64,000 nt of DNA, taken from contig NC_090173.1 in the NCBI RefSeq assembly GCF_024679245.1, positions 52,093,018 through 52,157,017 on the forward strand. The letters run 5' to 3'. This DNA is from Pseudorasbora parva. Taxonomy: Eukaryota > Chordata > Actinopteri > Cypriniformes > Gobionidae. The translations under genes were made by a program, and so were the position numbers. Positions within the stretch are counted from its first letter, which is position 1. Each line of letters starts with the position of its first letter. The notes under the pieces were generated by a model. It had not been told where the DNA came from and did not search any database. It worked only from the letters and a program-made list of their open reading frames with translations. Below, piece after piece: positions 11,955 through 25,160 of this stretch.

Positions 11955-12499
11955 AATCTTCTTTAGTGTAAACAGGGCCACAGTTAAAGCTAGCAAACTG
12001 GATTTCTTAAGAACAACATGAAGAACAACTATTGAAGTCAAAAGTATCTTTTATGCTGGAGATTCCTTTGATGTCATGGAAAAGTGATGAATCTTTGTTG
12101 TATTTTATTAGCAGTTTATGTTTGAAAGCACTCCTGGACTCTTTGAAGCGAAAGAGGGTCTGTTTCTTGTCTAGAGAGGTGTCATCACATTATTTCTGGC
12201 ATGTTGCCCCATTCTGATTGGATCTGAGGAGACAAAACATTAAGGTTTAGCTTAAGAAAACTTGTTAATTATCCTAATGAGTGCACATTAGCAGTTTATC
12301 CGTTAACTTTTATGATTGTTAGCATTTCATACTTGAATCTGGTATCTCATTTGATGAGGTATTATTCTTGCTCATATTAAGTGTTAAAGTTTACCAAACA
12401 CCAAACCCTCACAATGTTACTCCTTCGATCAACAGACCTGAAAATACCTGGATTTTTTGAGGTGTGCTATTCCTTTCTGAGCAACTGGAAGCTAATGTG

Positions 12500-12660
12500 T
12501 GATATAAACTCAACTGAGCATTATAAGTCAGAATTTAGTGATATAAACTCAACTTAGAGTTATAAAGTCAGAAATAAGTGATATAAACTCAATTACGAGT
12601 TATAGAGACAGAATTGAGTGATATAAACACAATTGAGAGTTATAAAGTCAGAGATGTGAA
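12500..12660. repeat. Tandem repeat, four units of about 40 bp
   Basis: Units start with TGATATAAACTCAA at 12500, 12539, 12579 and 12619. Each contains GAGTTATAAAGTCAGA or a close variant. Confidence 0.9.
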
Positions 12661-13079
12661 ATATACATACAATTCTAAGGGAAAATCAATCAGAACAGTG
12701 AGATAAAAAGTGGCAATTATCTTTTAAATAGTTTAATTCTGTGGCAGAAGCAAGCTTCTATATAATTCTGTCTCTGTCATTTTCTATGTTCTTGTTTGTT
12801 ACCATGGTTGGTTCTGATTGAGTTTAACTCCTGCTCCGTATTCTGTTGATTATCATTATGTGTGTATTTAAGCCCTCAGTTGTCTCTGTTCATTGTCCAG
12901 TGTCATCAACATCGATGTAGAATGTGTAGTGTTTCCTCAGGTCTCTTTGTTTCATTCCTTCTGCTTCATACGTCTTTTATTGGACTAAACTACATTGACA
13001 GTTTCTGTATTTCTGCTGAAGGGATGAAAACAACCTTATGAAATGTATAATGTTCATTCCAAATATAAAATAATGCCTT
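12661..13079. other. No feature recognised
   Basis: AT-rich sequence with no gene or repeat end recognised. Confidence 0.4.
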
Positions 13080-13320
13080 AGCTAAATGTTGTGATGTTAT
13101 GTTTCCATCAAGAGGTGCATCAGTTTTATTGCCAATGTAAGAGTCCAGCACTCTATAAAGTCTCTTCCAGCACATCCCAAAGACTTTCAATGAATTTAAT
13201 GTCTGGACTTAGAGATGTCGATTCATGTGTGAAAATTATTCTTTCACATTTTGAGCCTGATACATATTGACATAGTCATCTGGAATATTGCCATGAGGTG
13301 TCTTCCTTACATGGTTGTTA
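13080..13320 (-). pseudogene. C-terminal fragment of a second Tc1/mariner transposase
   Basis: On the minus strand, 13208-13153 reads SPDIKFIESLWDVLEETL then a stop. This matches the catalytic SPDLxPIExLWDVLE motif of Tc1/mariner transposases. Upstream sequence (about 13320-13209) carries stops. It differs from the relic at 10894-11880, so it comes from another family. No terminal repeats were found. Confidence 0.75.
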
Positions 13321-14298
13321 AGAAATGAAAAGCGACACACTCCATCAATTAGGGTTAGAAGAACTGTTGCCAAACATATAACATGCTAGAACACATAATA
13401 ATAACTGCAATAATAATCCAATCATAAATATTTGCCTATTTTAATCCAAACAAGAAATGAACAAAGGATTTGTAGATTTGATATTTTGGCATTTGTATTG
13501 TATGCACTTGAAAGTACGGTAAGAATTCAAAATGGATCTGCCCTTCAAAACTCGACTTACAGTATCTAAGAGAACAAGAGATTCAACACCCAGAAATGTA
13601 GCTTTAGGCTCCCAATACTGGTTGTTCATTATACTTTTACATGTTTTTCTGGTCAACCACCAAACTGTGGTCACCAGCATTTGTCTAGCAGGTTTGTACG
13701 GCTTTTTCTAATGCCCCAACCTCTTAAAAAAAGAGGAAGTTCTTCTTTCTTCTTAAAATTATTCTCTGATTCATCTGTCTTTTAAAAAAGGCGTTTACAA
13801 CTCTCATGTCTAAAAATAGCTTCAGAGAATGTTATGATTTTGTTTCTGTCTTGGACTTGTAAACATGTTTACTACCAATATACTGTAGTATTGGTGGAAA
13901 AGGAGGACGATTTCCTTCCAGTAAACATTTGGAGTTATAATAAGTTGAAAAGACAGCCTCAGTTACTGTTTGAAGTGGTTGGTTTTCCGACTGGAATGCA
14001 TGTCGACGAGCCTTTTGCCGTTTAAAGCTCTTGTTGGTAATGAAGTGGTAATCTGTCTACATGGAAGATCACCCTTGTATCTAGAGTTCACAGTGTCAGC
14101 TGTACGGTTTACAAACTTCTCTGTGACACTAATAATGTTGTCTCGAAAATCCACATTTACAACTTGCTGGGTGAACTCCAAACTTGTGGTGCTCTCTCCC
14201 ACGACAGTGTGCATGTTTGAGGCCCGACCACAATTCTCTACGCAGTGTTGGGGAATGACTAACTAATGGAGTGCTTGAAGCTATCTTGATATATGTTT
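13321..14298. other. No gene recognised
   Basis: AT-rich sequence. Open frames at 13441-13680 (minus) and 13970-14266 (plus) show no recognisable domain. Confidence 0.4.
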
Positions 14299-14805
<507 letters not shown>

Positions 14806-14867
14806 CCTACCATAGAACTGTGAAAACAAAAAGCACTGGAAATTTTGAACAATGGCTGGGAAAAAGT

Positions 14868-15330
14868 AAGGGCCCTATCATACAACAGGCACAATACAAC
14901 GCCAGGCTTGACTATAGTGTTTCAGCCCTATGCATTTTCACATCCAGAGCCACGTTCTTTAAATAGCAAATGCACTTGTGCCCATCTGTTCGCCCATGGG
15001 CATGCTAGTCTGAAAACCAGGTGTGCTTCAAGAGCATTGTTGGCGTGTTGCTATTTTGAGGAACTGAAAACGGCTGCGCCATTGACCAACAAAAACCTGG
15101 TCTAAAGTCAATTGCGCAGTATTTTTTGTGTTATTTAAAGGACGTGTTAGTAATGCACCTATAGGCGGGGTTTTCCGCATGCAAATTCCACCATGGTGCA
15201 AGCACAAATGGCTTAAAGGGAATGGGAGATGAGACTTAACCCAAAACGTATACCCATAAGGAGAAGAAGAACATAATGGCACGTGGCAGTTTGTCAAAAG
15301 AAGATGATAGCATAACACGTTCTTGACAGC
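14868..15330 (+). repeat. Better-preserved copy of the dispersed element at 200-530
   Basis: Begins GGGCCCTATCATACAACAGG, a terminus type frequent in fish DNA elements, and shares TTTAAATAGCAAATGCAC and GCCATTGACCAACAAAAAC with the first copy. The far end is not clear. Confidence 0.65.
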
Positions 15331-15814
15331 ATCACTTAGCTCGCTCTGCTACTCCAGGTATCTATGTATGTTTTTCTAGGCAACAATAAAACAAAATATG
15401 TTTTAAGTCTGTCAGAACTTGTATTCGCCTATTAAACAATCTGAATCTGGTGACTATCAGCGTTGTGAATTGGCCTTGAGAAGCTACAGTATCAAATTCT
15501 ACTTCGTCTCAGTGAATAAGTTTACATGCACTTTAAGAGTTACATTTGAGTTGGACCACTGTTTTTTTTTAAAAATGCTGTGTTTAAAAAATCAGATTTT
15601 CATGGAATTGTACAGGCAGACGTAGATAACGTGCTTGTGCTCGGCTTCATCCAGCTTGTTCATGTTAATCACACCATAATTGGCCTTGTTGTTATGCTCG
15701 TTACCTCAAAGACAGGAGTGGCATATATTTAATTATTCAAATATATTATTACTTTTTGTCTTATTACACAGCTCTGTGGAATACGTGATTATTTTATTGT
15801 TATACTTTTTATTA
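15331..15814. other. No feature recognised
   Basis: Possibly the diverged remainder of the element beginning at 14868. No gene seen. Confidence 0.3.
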
Positions 15815-16160
15815 TTATTATTTAACCTTTATTTAACTAGGAAAATGTCCCATTGAGTTACAGTAACTCTTCTCCCAGGGAGTCCTGGCCAAGACTGGCG
15901 GCCAAAAGTTTCAAGAAAATAAATATAAATAAAAGACAAGACATAGAGAACACAGCACACAACTGATCTCTATACATACACTATACATACTAGAGCACAA
16001 ACAAGTTATTATACTTAATGTAAGCTAATACAAACATACAATTGTAAAAGGCACCTAATTAAAAGCAATTGAACTGATCAGTCAGAGCTGACTTTAAAAG
16101 GTTTTTTAAAAGTATTAATAGATAGAAGTGGTTCTAGATGTAAGGTGTTTTGAAGTTTAT
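15815..16160. repeat. Dispersed repeat fragment of unknown class
   Basis: Contains TTTAACCTTTATTTAACTAG and CCCAGGGAGTCCTGGCCAAG, a combination familiar from teleost interspersed repeats. Ends cannot be fixed. Confidence 0.45.
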
Positions 16161-16510
16161 TACAGGAGTTTTTATTTATTTATTTATTTTATTTTTTAAC
16201 CAAAGTCTGTTCTTGTTGTTGGAATAGTTAATATATTTTCTTTTGAAGACCTTGTCCTGTAAACACTATTTTACAATTCTGATTGGTCAGTCACTCCTAT
16301 ATTATTATCCCCCGATAACAACCGGTAAAAACTGATTACACCAGCTCATCTTAATAACTAACTTCGGTGCTTTACGTTTGCTAGGAGTTTTTCCTCATGG
16401 AAGTTTTGCATTTGGTGAGCTAATAAAATATTAAAACTCAAATCAATATTTTGTGTACAATTATTTAATTTGGTCAAATGGATATTTTGGACTCACTCTC
16501 TGGATTCCTA
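16161..16510. other. No feature recognised
   Basis: AT-rich, with a short TTTA run at about 16171-16190. Confidence 0.4.
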
Positions 16511-16909
16511 CACTGTAAAAAAAAATTGGTTGGTTTTTGTTGGTTTAACTTTTAAAAAGTAAGTAACCTGGTTGCCTTAAAATTTTGAGTTTATTGAAAT
16601 TAAAAAATTGAGTTGATACAATGAAGGAAATTTGTTTAATAAATAGAAGTTCAAAATATTATTGTATTTGAACCACATAAAAAAATTGATAAATCATGAA
16701 AATAGCACTATTTGGCATGTTTCACTGCGTCATCAGAAATAAAACACACACAATTACCCAATATGCTTACAAAATCTTTTATTAATATTTTAATGAAGGT
16801 TGTCGAATCTCAACCAATTTTTATTGTATTAACTTAAAATTTTAATTTCAATGAACTCAAAATTTTAAGGCAACCAGGTAAGTTTTTTTCTAAATATTTT
16901 TTTACAGTG
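16511..16909. mobile_element. Intact TA-flanked MITE (399 bp)
   Basis: Starts CACTGTAAAAAAAAATTGG and ends TATTTTTTTACAGTG, flanked by TA on each side, as expected for Tc1/mariner-type insertion. Subterminal inverted blocks (CTGGTTGCCTTAAAATTTTG and its inverse) are conserved. It matches the disrupted copy at 6602-7829 in opposite orientation and so serves as its uninterrupted reference. Confidence 0.9.
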
Positions 16910-17139
16910 TACAAACGCAGCTGTTGCCATTTTGCAACAGATAAAAAAGTGCAGTGCCTCTCGCAGTTAAAAATTCTTACTGACTATTAAAAAGTCTGAC
17001 GACATTGCACACCAATGAACTGCAGGAGGTGCTACACTTTTTTTGAATACAGAAGACGATCGACTGGAAGCTAGATAATTTAGTTTATAAAGTGTTAAAT
17101 ATGTATATTTTTCTTACAAAAAAAAACACATTGATTTGT
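16910..17139. other. No feature recognised
   Basis: Short AT-rich stretch; it may be the upstream part of the next repeat. Confidence 0.3.
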
Positions 17140-17352
17140 TTCAGAAGGCCTTTATTAACCCCTGGAGCCATGTGAAGCAGTTATAATGAATAAAAAATAA
17201 TGAAAGCTTGGGTTACCCAGGACTTTTTTAAATATAACTCTGATTATATTTGACTGAAAGAAGAACGTCATATACACCTAGGATGACTTGAGGCTGAGTA
17301 AATCAGGAGATCATTTTCATTTTCATTTTTGGGTGAACTAACACTTTAAAAT
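17140..17352 (+). repeat. 3' part of a MITE shared with 32133-32355
   Basis: Both copies share TTCAGAAGGCCTTTAT, CATATACACCTAGGATG and an end in ATTTTTGGGTGAACT ... CTTTAA. The end resembles the termini of the element at 53927-55531. Confidence 0.75.
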
Positions 17353-17593
17353 ATGAATTTTACTCATATTTGGTGGCACCTGGTGTTTCGTTGTTGACAT
17401 GTAAAAGTCTAGACCCTGAATATAAGACAAGCCCATTCTCTCAGATGTATTTAAAAGAAAAGAAAAAAAAGTATTTTTTCCGAAAAATATGTCATTTGCT
17501 TTCAAATATTCTTGCACCATAAAAACTAGTTGATCACTGAGAGTATACTTCAAAGTGTACTTTCACAAACCAAACAGTGGACTAGTAAACTTA

Positions 17594-17602
<9 letters not shown>

Positions 17603-17681
<79 letters not shown>
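17603..17681. repeat. (AC)n microsatellite
   Basis: About 79 bp of uninterrupted AC repeat following a short TA run. Confidence 0.99.
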
Positions 17682-17682
<1 letters not shown>

Positions 17683-18712
17683 CATCCCTGCTCTCGGCAA
17701 ATACCATTTAGCTTACAAACAGTCACAGAGTATGACCGTTTGAGTCACCTAAGATGGATGGTAATATCAGGTGAATCAGGGTTTAGATGTAGAAACACCC
17801 ACATCTTTGTTGGGATTCCTCAGAATGAGTGTGTAAAATAAATTCAGGGCTGGTGTCTGTGAGAAACACGTAAGCATGACATCATCGTTTCTGCCCATTG
17901 TCACATTTTTCACTGCACTATAAAAGCCTCTAACCCTAAATATGAGCATTAGAAAGCAGCAGCGTTTAACCACGCTTTAAAAAAGATTCTTAACTTAAGA
18001 GTAAAAGTCAATAACAATAATCTCCCTCAAAGCTTTTATCACATGATACTGTTTGCCCAACATTGTAACAGTCATTACGTTTTCATTATTTCAAAGACTT
18101 TTTTCATTTATATCTGCATTCCTATCAATCTGCCTGCAGACCTTTAAAATATGAGAGGCTGCCCGTGGCATCAGAGACGCATATGATCTTCCCAAGTTGT
18201 TTCCTTTGCTTTGATGAAACCAACACTGCTTGAAAATCAATGGAGTGGCTCTGGGAGCGAGAGGTCAGAGTAAGTGCTCTCGTGTTGTTGCAGTCGCAGT
18301 GGTGTGATGGGAGCATGTAATGCGGCCCCTCACTTCAAAGGCCCAAAGAAAATACATAAATACAGAGCCATTAGGCGGATTGTTTTCTTAACTTAACATT
18401 TCAAACACATCGTCCACGGTCATGTGTTGAATCTCCCCTCCACAATGCCTATGTTAATGCTGTTTTTGGGGCAGTCCGTGGCACTGCATGCTGTTGGTGA
18501 ATCCGTAATATCCTCGAGAATGGCAAAAGAAACGAAAAAAACGTTGAGCTGAAAACACACTATAGGCAGCCTCGTCCCTCAAATCTGATTGGTTGTTTTG
18601 AATGTTTTTCTAGGATCTACAACGATGTTGATCCATGGTCATGCTGTACTTGAAATCACATCACCTAACATGATGACAGCTAACATCAACATCAAACCCA
18701 TAATCCAATCCT
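17682..18712. other. Repeat-poor block with no gene recognised
   Basis: About 1 kb without transposon ends. 18120-18500 is evenly composed and a candidate for conserved noncoding DNA. Open frames lack recognisable domains. Confidence 0.3.
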
Positions 18713-18792
18713 AATATATCCCACCTACTAACAGGTGCCGTGATGAAGAGTTAATCAGTGTTATTCACTTCACCTGTCAGTGGTCATGATTT
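18713..18792 (-). repeat. Fragment of a Tc1 element end related to 10760-10850
   Basis: On the minus strand it reads GACCACTGACAGGTGAAG, then CACCTGTTAGTAGGTGGGAT and ATATTAGG, matching the left end of the Tc1 element at 10747. Confidence 0.85.
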
Positions 18793-19500
18793 AGTATCCG
18801 TATTTCTCAGTGTTGAATTCATATTAAAACAACCACTGAATTCCATTGAATAACAATAGAAATAGTAATTACAGGACAAATTCAGGTTCAGGTTATCAGT
18901 GGCAGTCTAACTGCTCCTTCTGTCACAGGTGATGATTCTGATCCACGTCCCAGAATGAACATCAAGGACTTTTTCCACTCCTTGGAAACAGGTGGGAGGT
19001 GCTGTGCAAACAACACAATTGTTCTGTTTTGAGGGAAGTTTGTATTCTCCCTGGTTTATGTGTCTATGCTGTGGGGTTGTGGATTATTATGGTTTCTTGT
19101 TAGTTTCTGTGTGGTTGTCTGTGTTCTGTGGGCCATCTGTGGGTTGCGTGATTGCATTTGAGGATGGTTGTTCTGTTAGCGGAGTTAAACAGGCACAGTC
19201 ACGAGCTCTCCCTGACGCCACGGGCACAAGTGTCTCTGTCTCACATACACTCTCACACACACACAATATACAATACCTTGGTAAGAAATTGAACAAACAT
19301 TTATACAAACACATTGTACACAAACTCTCACACACTTCAAAACGCTTATGACTGCCAGATGGGGGTAAAGACCCTTACTCCAGAAAAGGCCCCAGTTTAC
19401 TTACAACAAAGTTCTTTTTTTCTTTTTTTTCGCTTGGGGGTAAACGACATTATCTTTGCAGTGATATAGCAAACATCACCATCTACACTGATGAGAGAGG

Positions 19501-19505
<5 letters not shown>
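18793..19505. other. No gene recognised
   Basis: A 119-codon open frame begins at 18992 but shows no family signature and ends in low-complexity CACACA sequence. It is probably chance. Confidence 0.35.

Positions 19506-19544
<39 letters not shown>
19506..19544. repeat. (TA)n microsatellite
   Basis: 39 bp of TA repeat. Confidence 0.97.
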
Positions 19545-19548
<4 letters not shown>

Positions 19549-19756
19549 GTGTGCAGCACATAAACACAAAAATTACAGTGGTGAGAAAACAGCTGTTCAG
19601 AAAGCATCTGATTATAGCGATGTGGATGTTTGCATTATCTCTGCAATTCGGCACTCCAGTCATGTCATGTTTATTTACTGGACTTTATACAACAGATTTA
19701 GTTTAATCAAGCAGCTTTACAGTATTAACTCTTTCTTCACAATCTTTTTTTCTTGC

Positions 19757-20071
19757 ATCATGCATTTATCAACACTTGAATATGAGTTTCATAAGGCAAC
19801 ATTTTAAGCAAATAGTTAGAAGGATGATCAAACCACAGATGGAGTAGATCAAGTCCATCAACACCCCCAATATTTCACAGTCCTGTAGCTCCTATAGACA
19901 TTTCATTCAGTAACATTGGGCAGTTTTGATTTATATGATGTTTAATGTTGGTGATCACGTTATTCTACATACTCAAATGATTACATATGAGATCACTTGT
20001 TTCTGCTTCTTTTTCTCCTGTGTTTTGATCAGGAGATCATGTACTCTTTCAGAAGATATGTAATAGCACTA
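19757..20071 (+). repeat. Direct-repeat partner of 14471-14805
   Basis: Same landmarks in the same order as the 14.5-kb copy. Both copies lie downstream of a (TA)n array, so either the element carries the array or the whole segment was duplicated. Confidence 0.85.
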
Positions 20072-21834
20072 CCGTATAACAATGAAAGCATGGAAATCTG
20101 TAAAATTACGTCAATAGCGGGGAAGCGATTACTCACAAATGATGGAAATTTGGGAATTTTGTACAGTGTCAATTAGAATTGCAACTTCATCTTCTTCTGT
20201 AAATCAGCTCTCCAGTGTGTTTATGCTTTTACTCATGTCTGATTTAGAAGGACTGAACAGAAGAAATAAACTAGAGAAAATGTCCACATTAAGTTTTCCA
20301 ATTTTTCGTAAAGTTCACTTCGGCAAGCTGCTTCAAATTCCTGGAACAAACTCCACACACACTTCGTTTGGCCTGATTTTTTTTTTAAATGACATCAGGC
20401 CAGTCCATTCTTCGTTTTCACTTGAAGTATATCAGGGCCTTAAGGTGAAGTTATTGTGGTGACTTCCACTCAAATTGGAGATCAAATATTTGTTTTGAAC
20501 TTTGAAAATCCTTGAACTGCCTCACTATAACTAAGCACCCAGTCTGGCAGGATCTGCAGAGGTTGTTTGTGTGAACGATCCCAACTCTGCCAGAATCCCA
20601 CGTTTGATTAATGCAGCCCAACCAACAGCCAAGCTCTGTTTATTACCTGAATGTGATGACTGTAGTAAAAACCTTTCCACACTGTCCAAAACTGAATTTC
20701 TTTTGTAATATGTGGCTGTCCAATGCTTAAATACATGCCCTTTTATGGTTCTGGATTTGTTTTGTCTTAGAAGAGTGGGCATCTATGTAAAATGTTTGTT
20801 TTTATCTATCATTCCCATTTGTGAAAGCATCAGTGAATTATTACGTGCTAAAATCCATCCGTCACATACGACTAGCACTTGTTACCATAATCACAAACTA
20901 CACACTAATTTTGCCTTACACTTAGAAACTGGAACTGAAGTTTTCCAACATCATCTTAAAAGTCATGTTCTTTTCCCTGATGGAGGAGTGAGCATAATGA
21001 GGAATGAGTCTGATGGATGAAGAGCATAATGAGGAACAGAGTGTAAACAGTCCAGCATGATGTTAGAAAGAAGGGGAAAACGGAAAGAGATCAAACAGCC
21101 TGTGTAATTCTACTTTGATGTCTTTGTCCCTTGCTCAATCTTGTAGTGGTTGGGGTTTATTAGAATACTCCACAATGAGGTCTAGGCTCCACAGTCTGCC
21201 AAAGTCTCAGCATGCCTGCAAGTCTTATCTATGCACCCTGGAAGTCCAAAATTTGATTATTAGGTCAATACCTTTCAAATGCTGTTAGTGGTAATAAGAA
21301 TCACTCAACATTTCATCACATTCTCACATAAACACTATTAGAAAAACTAGTGCAGTTTGGTGTACGCTGGAATGCTACAGTTTTTTTAAATGAAATGATT
21401 TTTTAAATGATTATTTATTTAAGCTTATTTATTTAATTCAGGCAAACGATGAAACATTTATTAAAATTAAGATACTTAATAAAGCTTTCTACAAAACAAA
21501 TCTTAAGTGGTCAAAATTATTTCAGACTCGATGTCTTTGACATATATTGCACATCTGTGCACGTTTCATAATCAATTTAGCCTAGATGAAATTTAAAAAT
21601 AACATTATAATATTTAAACATAACTATAAAATAAAATACATTGTTTGGTTAAAAAGCCTATCTTCTAGGAGGTCCTCCTTTCCTGTCGGCGCCGATAAAA
21701 TGTTTGCACAACGAGGACGTTCATTTGGTGAATTTGCCTCGAGTATAGTTGGTGCTGCAGATAGTAATGCCATAATATTAACAGTATTGGCAACGATGCG
21801 TCTGTTCATTCATTCTTGTCAAAGTTAGCCGCTG
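20072..21834. other. No gene recognised
   Basis: Mixed AT-rich sequence. Open frames at 20139, 20531 and 20712 have no recognisable domain. The part after 21655 may belong to the repeat that follows. Confidence 0.35.
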
Positions 21835-22056
21835 AATTGACAACACACTGACATCAGACGCCCGTCCGCTATTAAACCAATCAATGTTAAGATGCAGCCC
21901 ACATAGATGATGACGACAGGACGCCAGTGCGTCATGTAAAGTTCTTTGGTGCGCTAACATAACTGCAATGTGAAAGCAAACCAAAAAGAACCAAATGTCC
22001 AAACACAAACTTTGGTTCGGACCTTGGTGCGGACTTTCAGGTGTGAAAACGCCCTA
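21835..22056 (-). repeat. End of a DNA element with AGGGCGTTTTCACACC terminus
   Basis: On the minus strand it starts AGGGCGTTTTCACACCTGAA and continues GTCCGCACCAAGGTCCGAAC, a terminus style common in fish DNA elements. A weak relative starts at 49256 (GTGTATTCACACTTG). Confidence 0.55.
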
Positions 22057-22603
22057 AATCAAATGTAGGCTTTTAAGTAAATGACAACTTCCTATGAGAC
22101 CGAAACTATGCCTTGTATTCTCAAACGAATTGGCAGGTAGGAAAGAGACATGAACAAGTACAAAGATTGTGGACGAAGGAGACTTATGGAAAACACAGTC
22201 AGCTCAGCCAGGAGGAAAATGCAGCATTTTAGTCACAAGATGATCAGGGCCTGGAGGAGAATCTGAGTAATGGCATTGGGAATTCCTTGTGGTATTCCCT
22301 GACGGTTCTTGTAATATGACAAGGAGAGACATATGTCATCTAGAGTAACACCTATGCTGTAACACACCTTAAAAATCAACTATACATCCGTCTGCTGTGA
22401 TTGAGATTTAATGAGGAAGTCTCTTGGGGGTGGGGGATCTTGAGCTTGAGGTGATGATACAGCCAGTTGAATATGTTCAAGAGTTATGCAGAGAACCTAA
22501 GTGATAACAGATGTAGAAACAGAAGGTGAAATTTTGATTCAGAGTTTAGGGTCATGAGGGATAATACTATGCTTTTGGATTGAGGAGGGAAGTCTTAGTA
22601 TTG

Positions 22604-22765
22604 TGGGGGTGTCCAAACCTGGAGGGCTAACCTTCTGCCCCAACACATCTTCCTGGAAGTTTCTGGTGCACCCAGAGACCTTGATTGGTCCAGGTGTGTT
22701 CAACTGGGTTAATAACTAAACTCTGCAGGACAGTGGCTCTCCAGGAGCAGGATTGGACACCCCTG
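22604..22765. mobile_element. hAT-type MITE (162 bp)
   Basis: Ends TGGGGGTGTCC and GGACACCCCTG are inverted repeats. Flanks TAGTATTG and TAGTAATA match at 6 of 8 positions, consistent with an old 8-bp target duplication. The interior is related to the MITE at 41484-41658. Confidence 0.8.
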
Positions 22766-22773
22766 TAGTAATA

Positions 22774-23045
22774 ACCAAGTTGAAAGCATGATTGACAAGC
22801 GCTGAAGTCTTAGCTTGATGGGTTTAACAATCCAGGTGGATGCACATAGCCTGGTATGTTTTAGTCTAAAAAATTCTTTATTGGCCTTATGGCCCAAGAT
22901 GCTGAAAGAGGCTCCAAATGATGGTGTTTTGACTAGCTGAGAACCTTGGAAGAGCTTATAAAATGTGTAAAGGAGTCTAAACAGCTTCATGAATCCCTCC
23001 GTCACACACACAAACACAGATCTGTTGTGAGGAGACGCAGTTCTG
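22774..23045 (+). repeat. Dispersed repeat, copy A
   Basis: Shares AAAGCATGATTGACAAGC, CAGGTGGATGCACA and TTGGCCTTATGGCCCAA with 23365-23530. Its right half (CAGCTTCATGAATCCCTCCG, CACAGATCTGTTGTGAGGAG) recurs at 49836-49972. Confidence 0.8.
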
Positions 23046-23364
23046 AGGCCTATACCAAACTGTGATGGGCAACATCATGACTATGATGAGAAAAAAACAG
23101 GTATGCTTGAGCATTCTGTCCTTTTTAGGGTCACATCTTGTGACATCATGTGCCATTGTTCATATATAATTCGACCTGCACCAGAGTTCATTTAAAAGTG
23201 GAATGAGACCCATATTTTCAGCTGTATCGGTCCACTTGTTTAGAGTGGACAAGGGTTTGGATGGCAGTCAATGAACTGCACCAACAGAGCAGTCGCACCA
23301 GGGTTCATTTTAATCCGACCATTTAAGGATTTCCAGGAGCTATGTAGCAATGACTTGAAAAAGT

Positions 23365-23530
23365 ATGAAGAATGTTGAAAGTATGATTGACAAGCCATGA
23401 CGCCTTAGCTTGAGTAAAATTTGATTGGTTTAATTCATTGTGGAGCCAGGTGGATGCACAATGGCTGAATGTGTTTGTCCAAAAAAGGCTCCATTGGCCT
23501 TATGGCCCAAAATGCTAAGAGAGGCTCCAG
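23365..23530 (+). repeat. Dispersed repeat, copy B
   Basis: Second copy of the left half of the repeat at 22774, in the same orientation. Confidence 0.8.
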
Positions 23531-23586
23531 CATCCCGCAACCCTATAGGACAACTGGTTTGGAAAATGGATGGACAATGGTCTCTA

Positions 23587-23763
23587 AAGGTGATGATACA
23601 CAGGGCAACTTTTTGAGCAAAGTTGCAGGGCAATGTTGCCATCTGTGGGCAACCAGGTGAGACAGTCCAATCTGAAGTATCCAAATATAATTTGTTGCCC
23701 ATTCTCAATAGGAAAGTGCCCAAGCAACATTACTTAAAATGTTGCCCCATGAATCATCACCTT
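23587..23763. mobile_element. MITE with AAGGTGATGAT ends (177 bp)
   Basis: Left end AAGGTGATGATACACAGGGC and right end inverted (GCCCCATGAATCATCACCTT). Interior repeats GTTGC/GCAAC motifs. No clear target duplication. Confidence 0.8.
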
Positions 23764-25160
23764 ATGTTAGCAGCGGGGAGGGTGACAGAACCAAAAATGC
23801 ATCAGGCTCACCAACCATGGATGCTGGAGGTAGAGAAGAGATGGTTGAGTGGAAGAATGGTGACATTACTGACTGGATGCCTTAGCATTTGATTCCTGAG
23901 AGGTGTGAGTATTCATCAAAACTTATTTCAGAATAAGTGGAAAATCATATGGTTATTCAATAGCTTTTAGATTTGATAACAGCTATTTTTTAGTTTTGTA
24001 AACACCTGCCCTTTAACCTAGAGTGTGTGTAATCATAAAAATGCAATGCACATTACTCAGAGCAATGTGTATGTAACATCGGTACGCAGCGGACACATGG
24101 TGCATGAGTCCACGAGACAGACAGTTTAGTCTCCATGATGATCAAAGCCAGGAAAAGGGTGGAAACATGAGGGTGCAGAAGGAGACACACTCTTTGACTA
24201 AATGTAAACCACAAGTGAGTCAATGGCATTCTTTATAACACACAAGATGAAGGAAAGAAAAAGAAACAAAACAGGATGAAGGACACAAAACATCAAACTT
24301 ACTATAGAGTCATTTGAAAAAAGGGCTGGGTTGCTCACTCTTCTGTAATTAGGCCTTTCATATTGGTTTTGGTTGAATTAAAAACAACTATTGCAACTTT
24401 GGCACAAAACTTTTTTTATACGTCTCTTCAGCTTGTGGTGAGGGATGAAAGGAGAATCTCCAGACCAAGTTCTCCTGAAAAGTCCATCCGACAAAAAGCA
24501 AAGGGTGCAAGCAGGGGAGCCTTTCAGCCCTTTGTCTCTTGTGTCTCTCGACTCTTGAATCAATCAGCTACATTCTCTATTCTTTTGCCCATTATCTATT
24601 CTTGATGGCATGTCTCTTTGTTGTCTTTCTACATCAACAGTTATTTCTCCAAAAACTGACTCACCACAACTCCACATTCTTTAAGGTAATGGTAATGTTG
24701 GGCATAGAGATTCTTTTGCTTCTAGGTTTGTTCAGATGTTGAAGCCCATTCAGACTCTTCCACCATGGCTCAAATTCTGGAGCCAAAGCCTATTCTTTTC
24801 CAGCTCTAGAGAGGCGAGATTATCGCGAACCAGCTACTTGTTTCCATAGACTTAAGAAACAAACAATAATGTAATGGTGCTATGTGTTTTGTTTACCTAG
24901 AGTGCGAAAAACATTGCACATTCAGTTTTTTTTTTCTTTTGTGAAGCACTTGTTTTGCTTTCACACTACCAGAAGTGATTCCATAGTTCTGACGGCTCTC
25001 ATATAAATTGCTGGTACTCTCTTCTGTCCATTGATGGAGTGATATTGAAAGTAAAACTCACAATCTCACAAGGTGGGTATCTCATGCACAGTTTTTTATA
25101 CTTAGACATACAGAGCAATATAATACACCGTTAAATTTCTCAATGAGACAGCTATATGTA
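23764..25160. other. No gene recognised
   Basis: Unassigned sequence; open frames such as 24363-24605 have no known domain. Confidence 0.35.
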
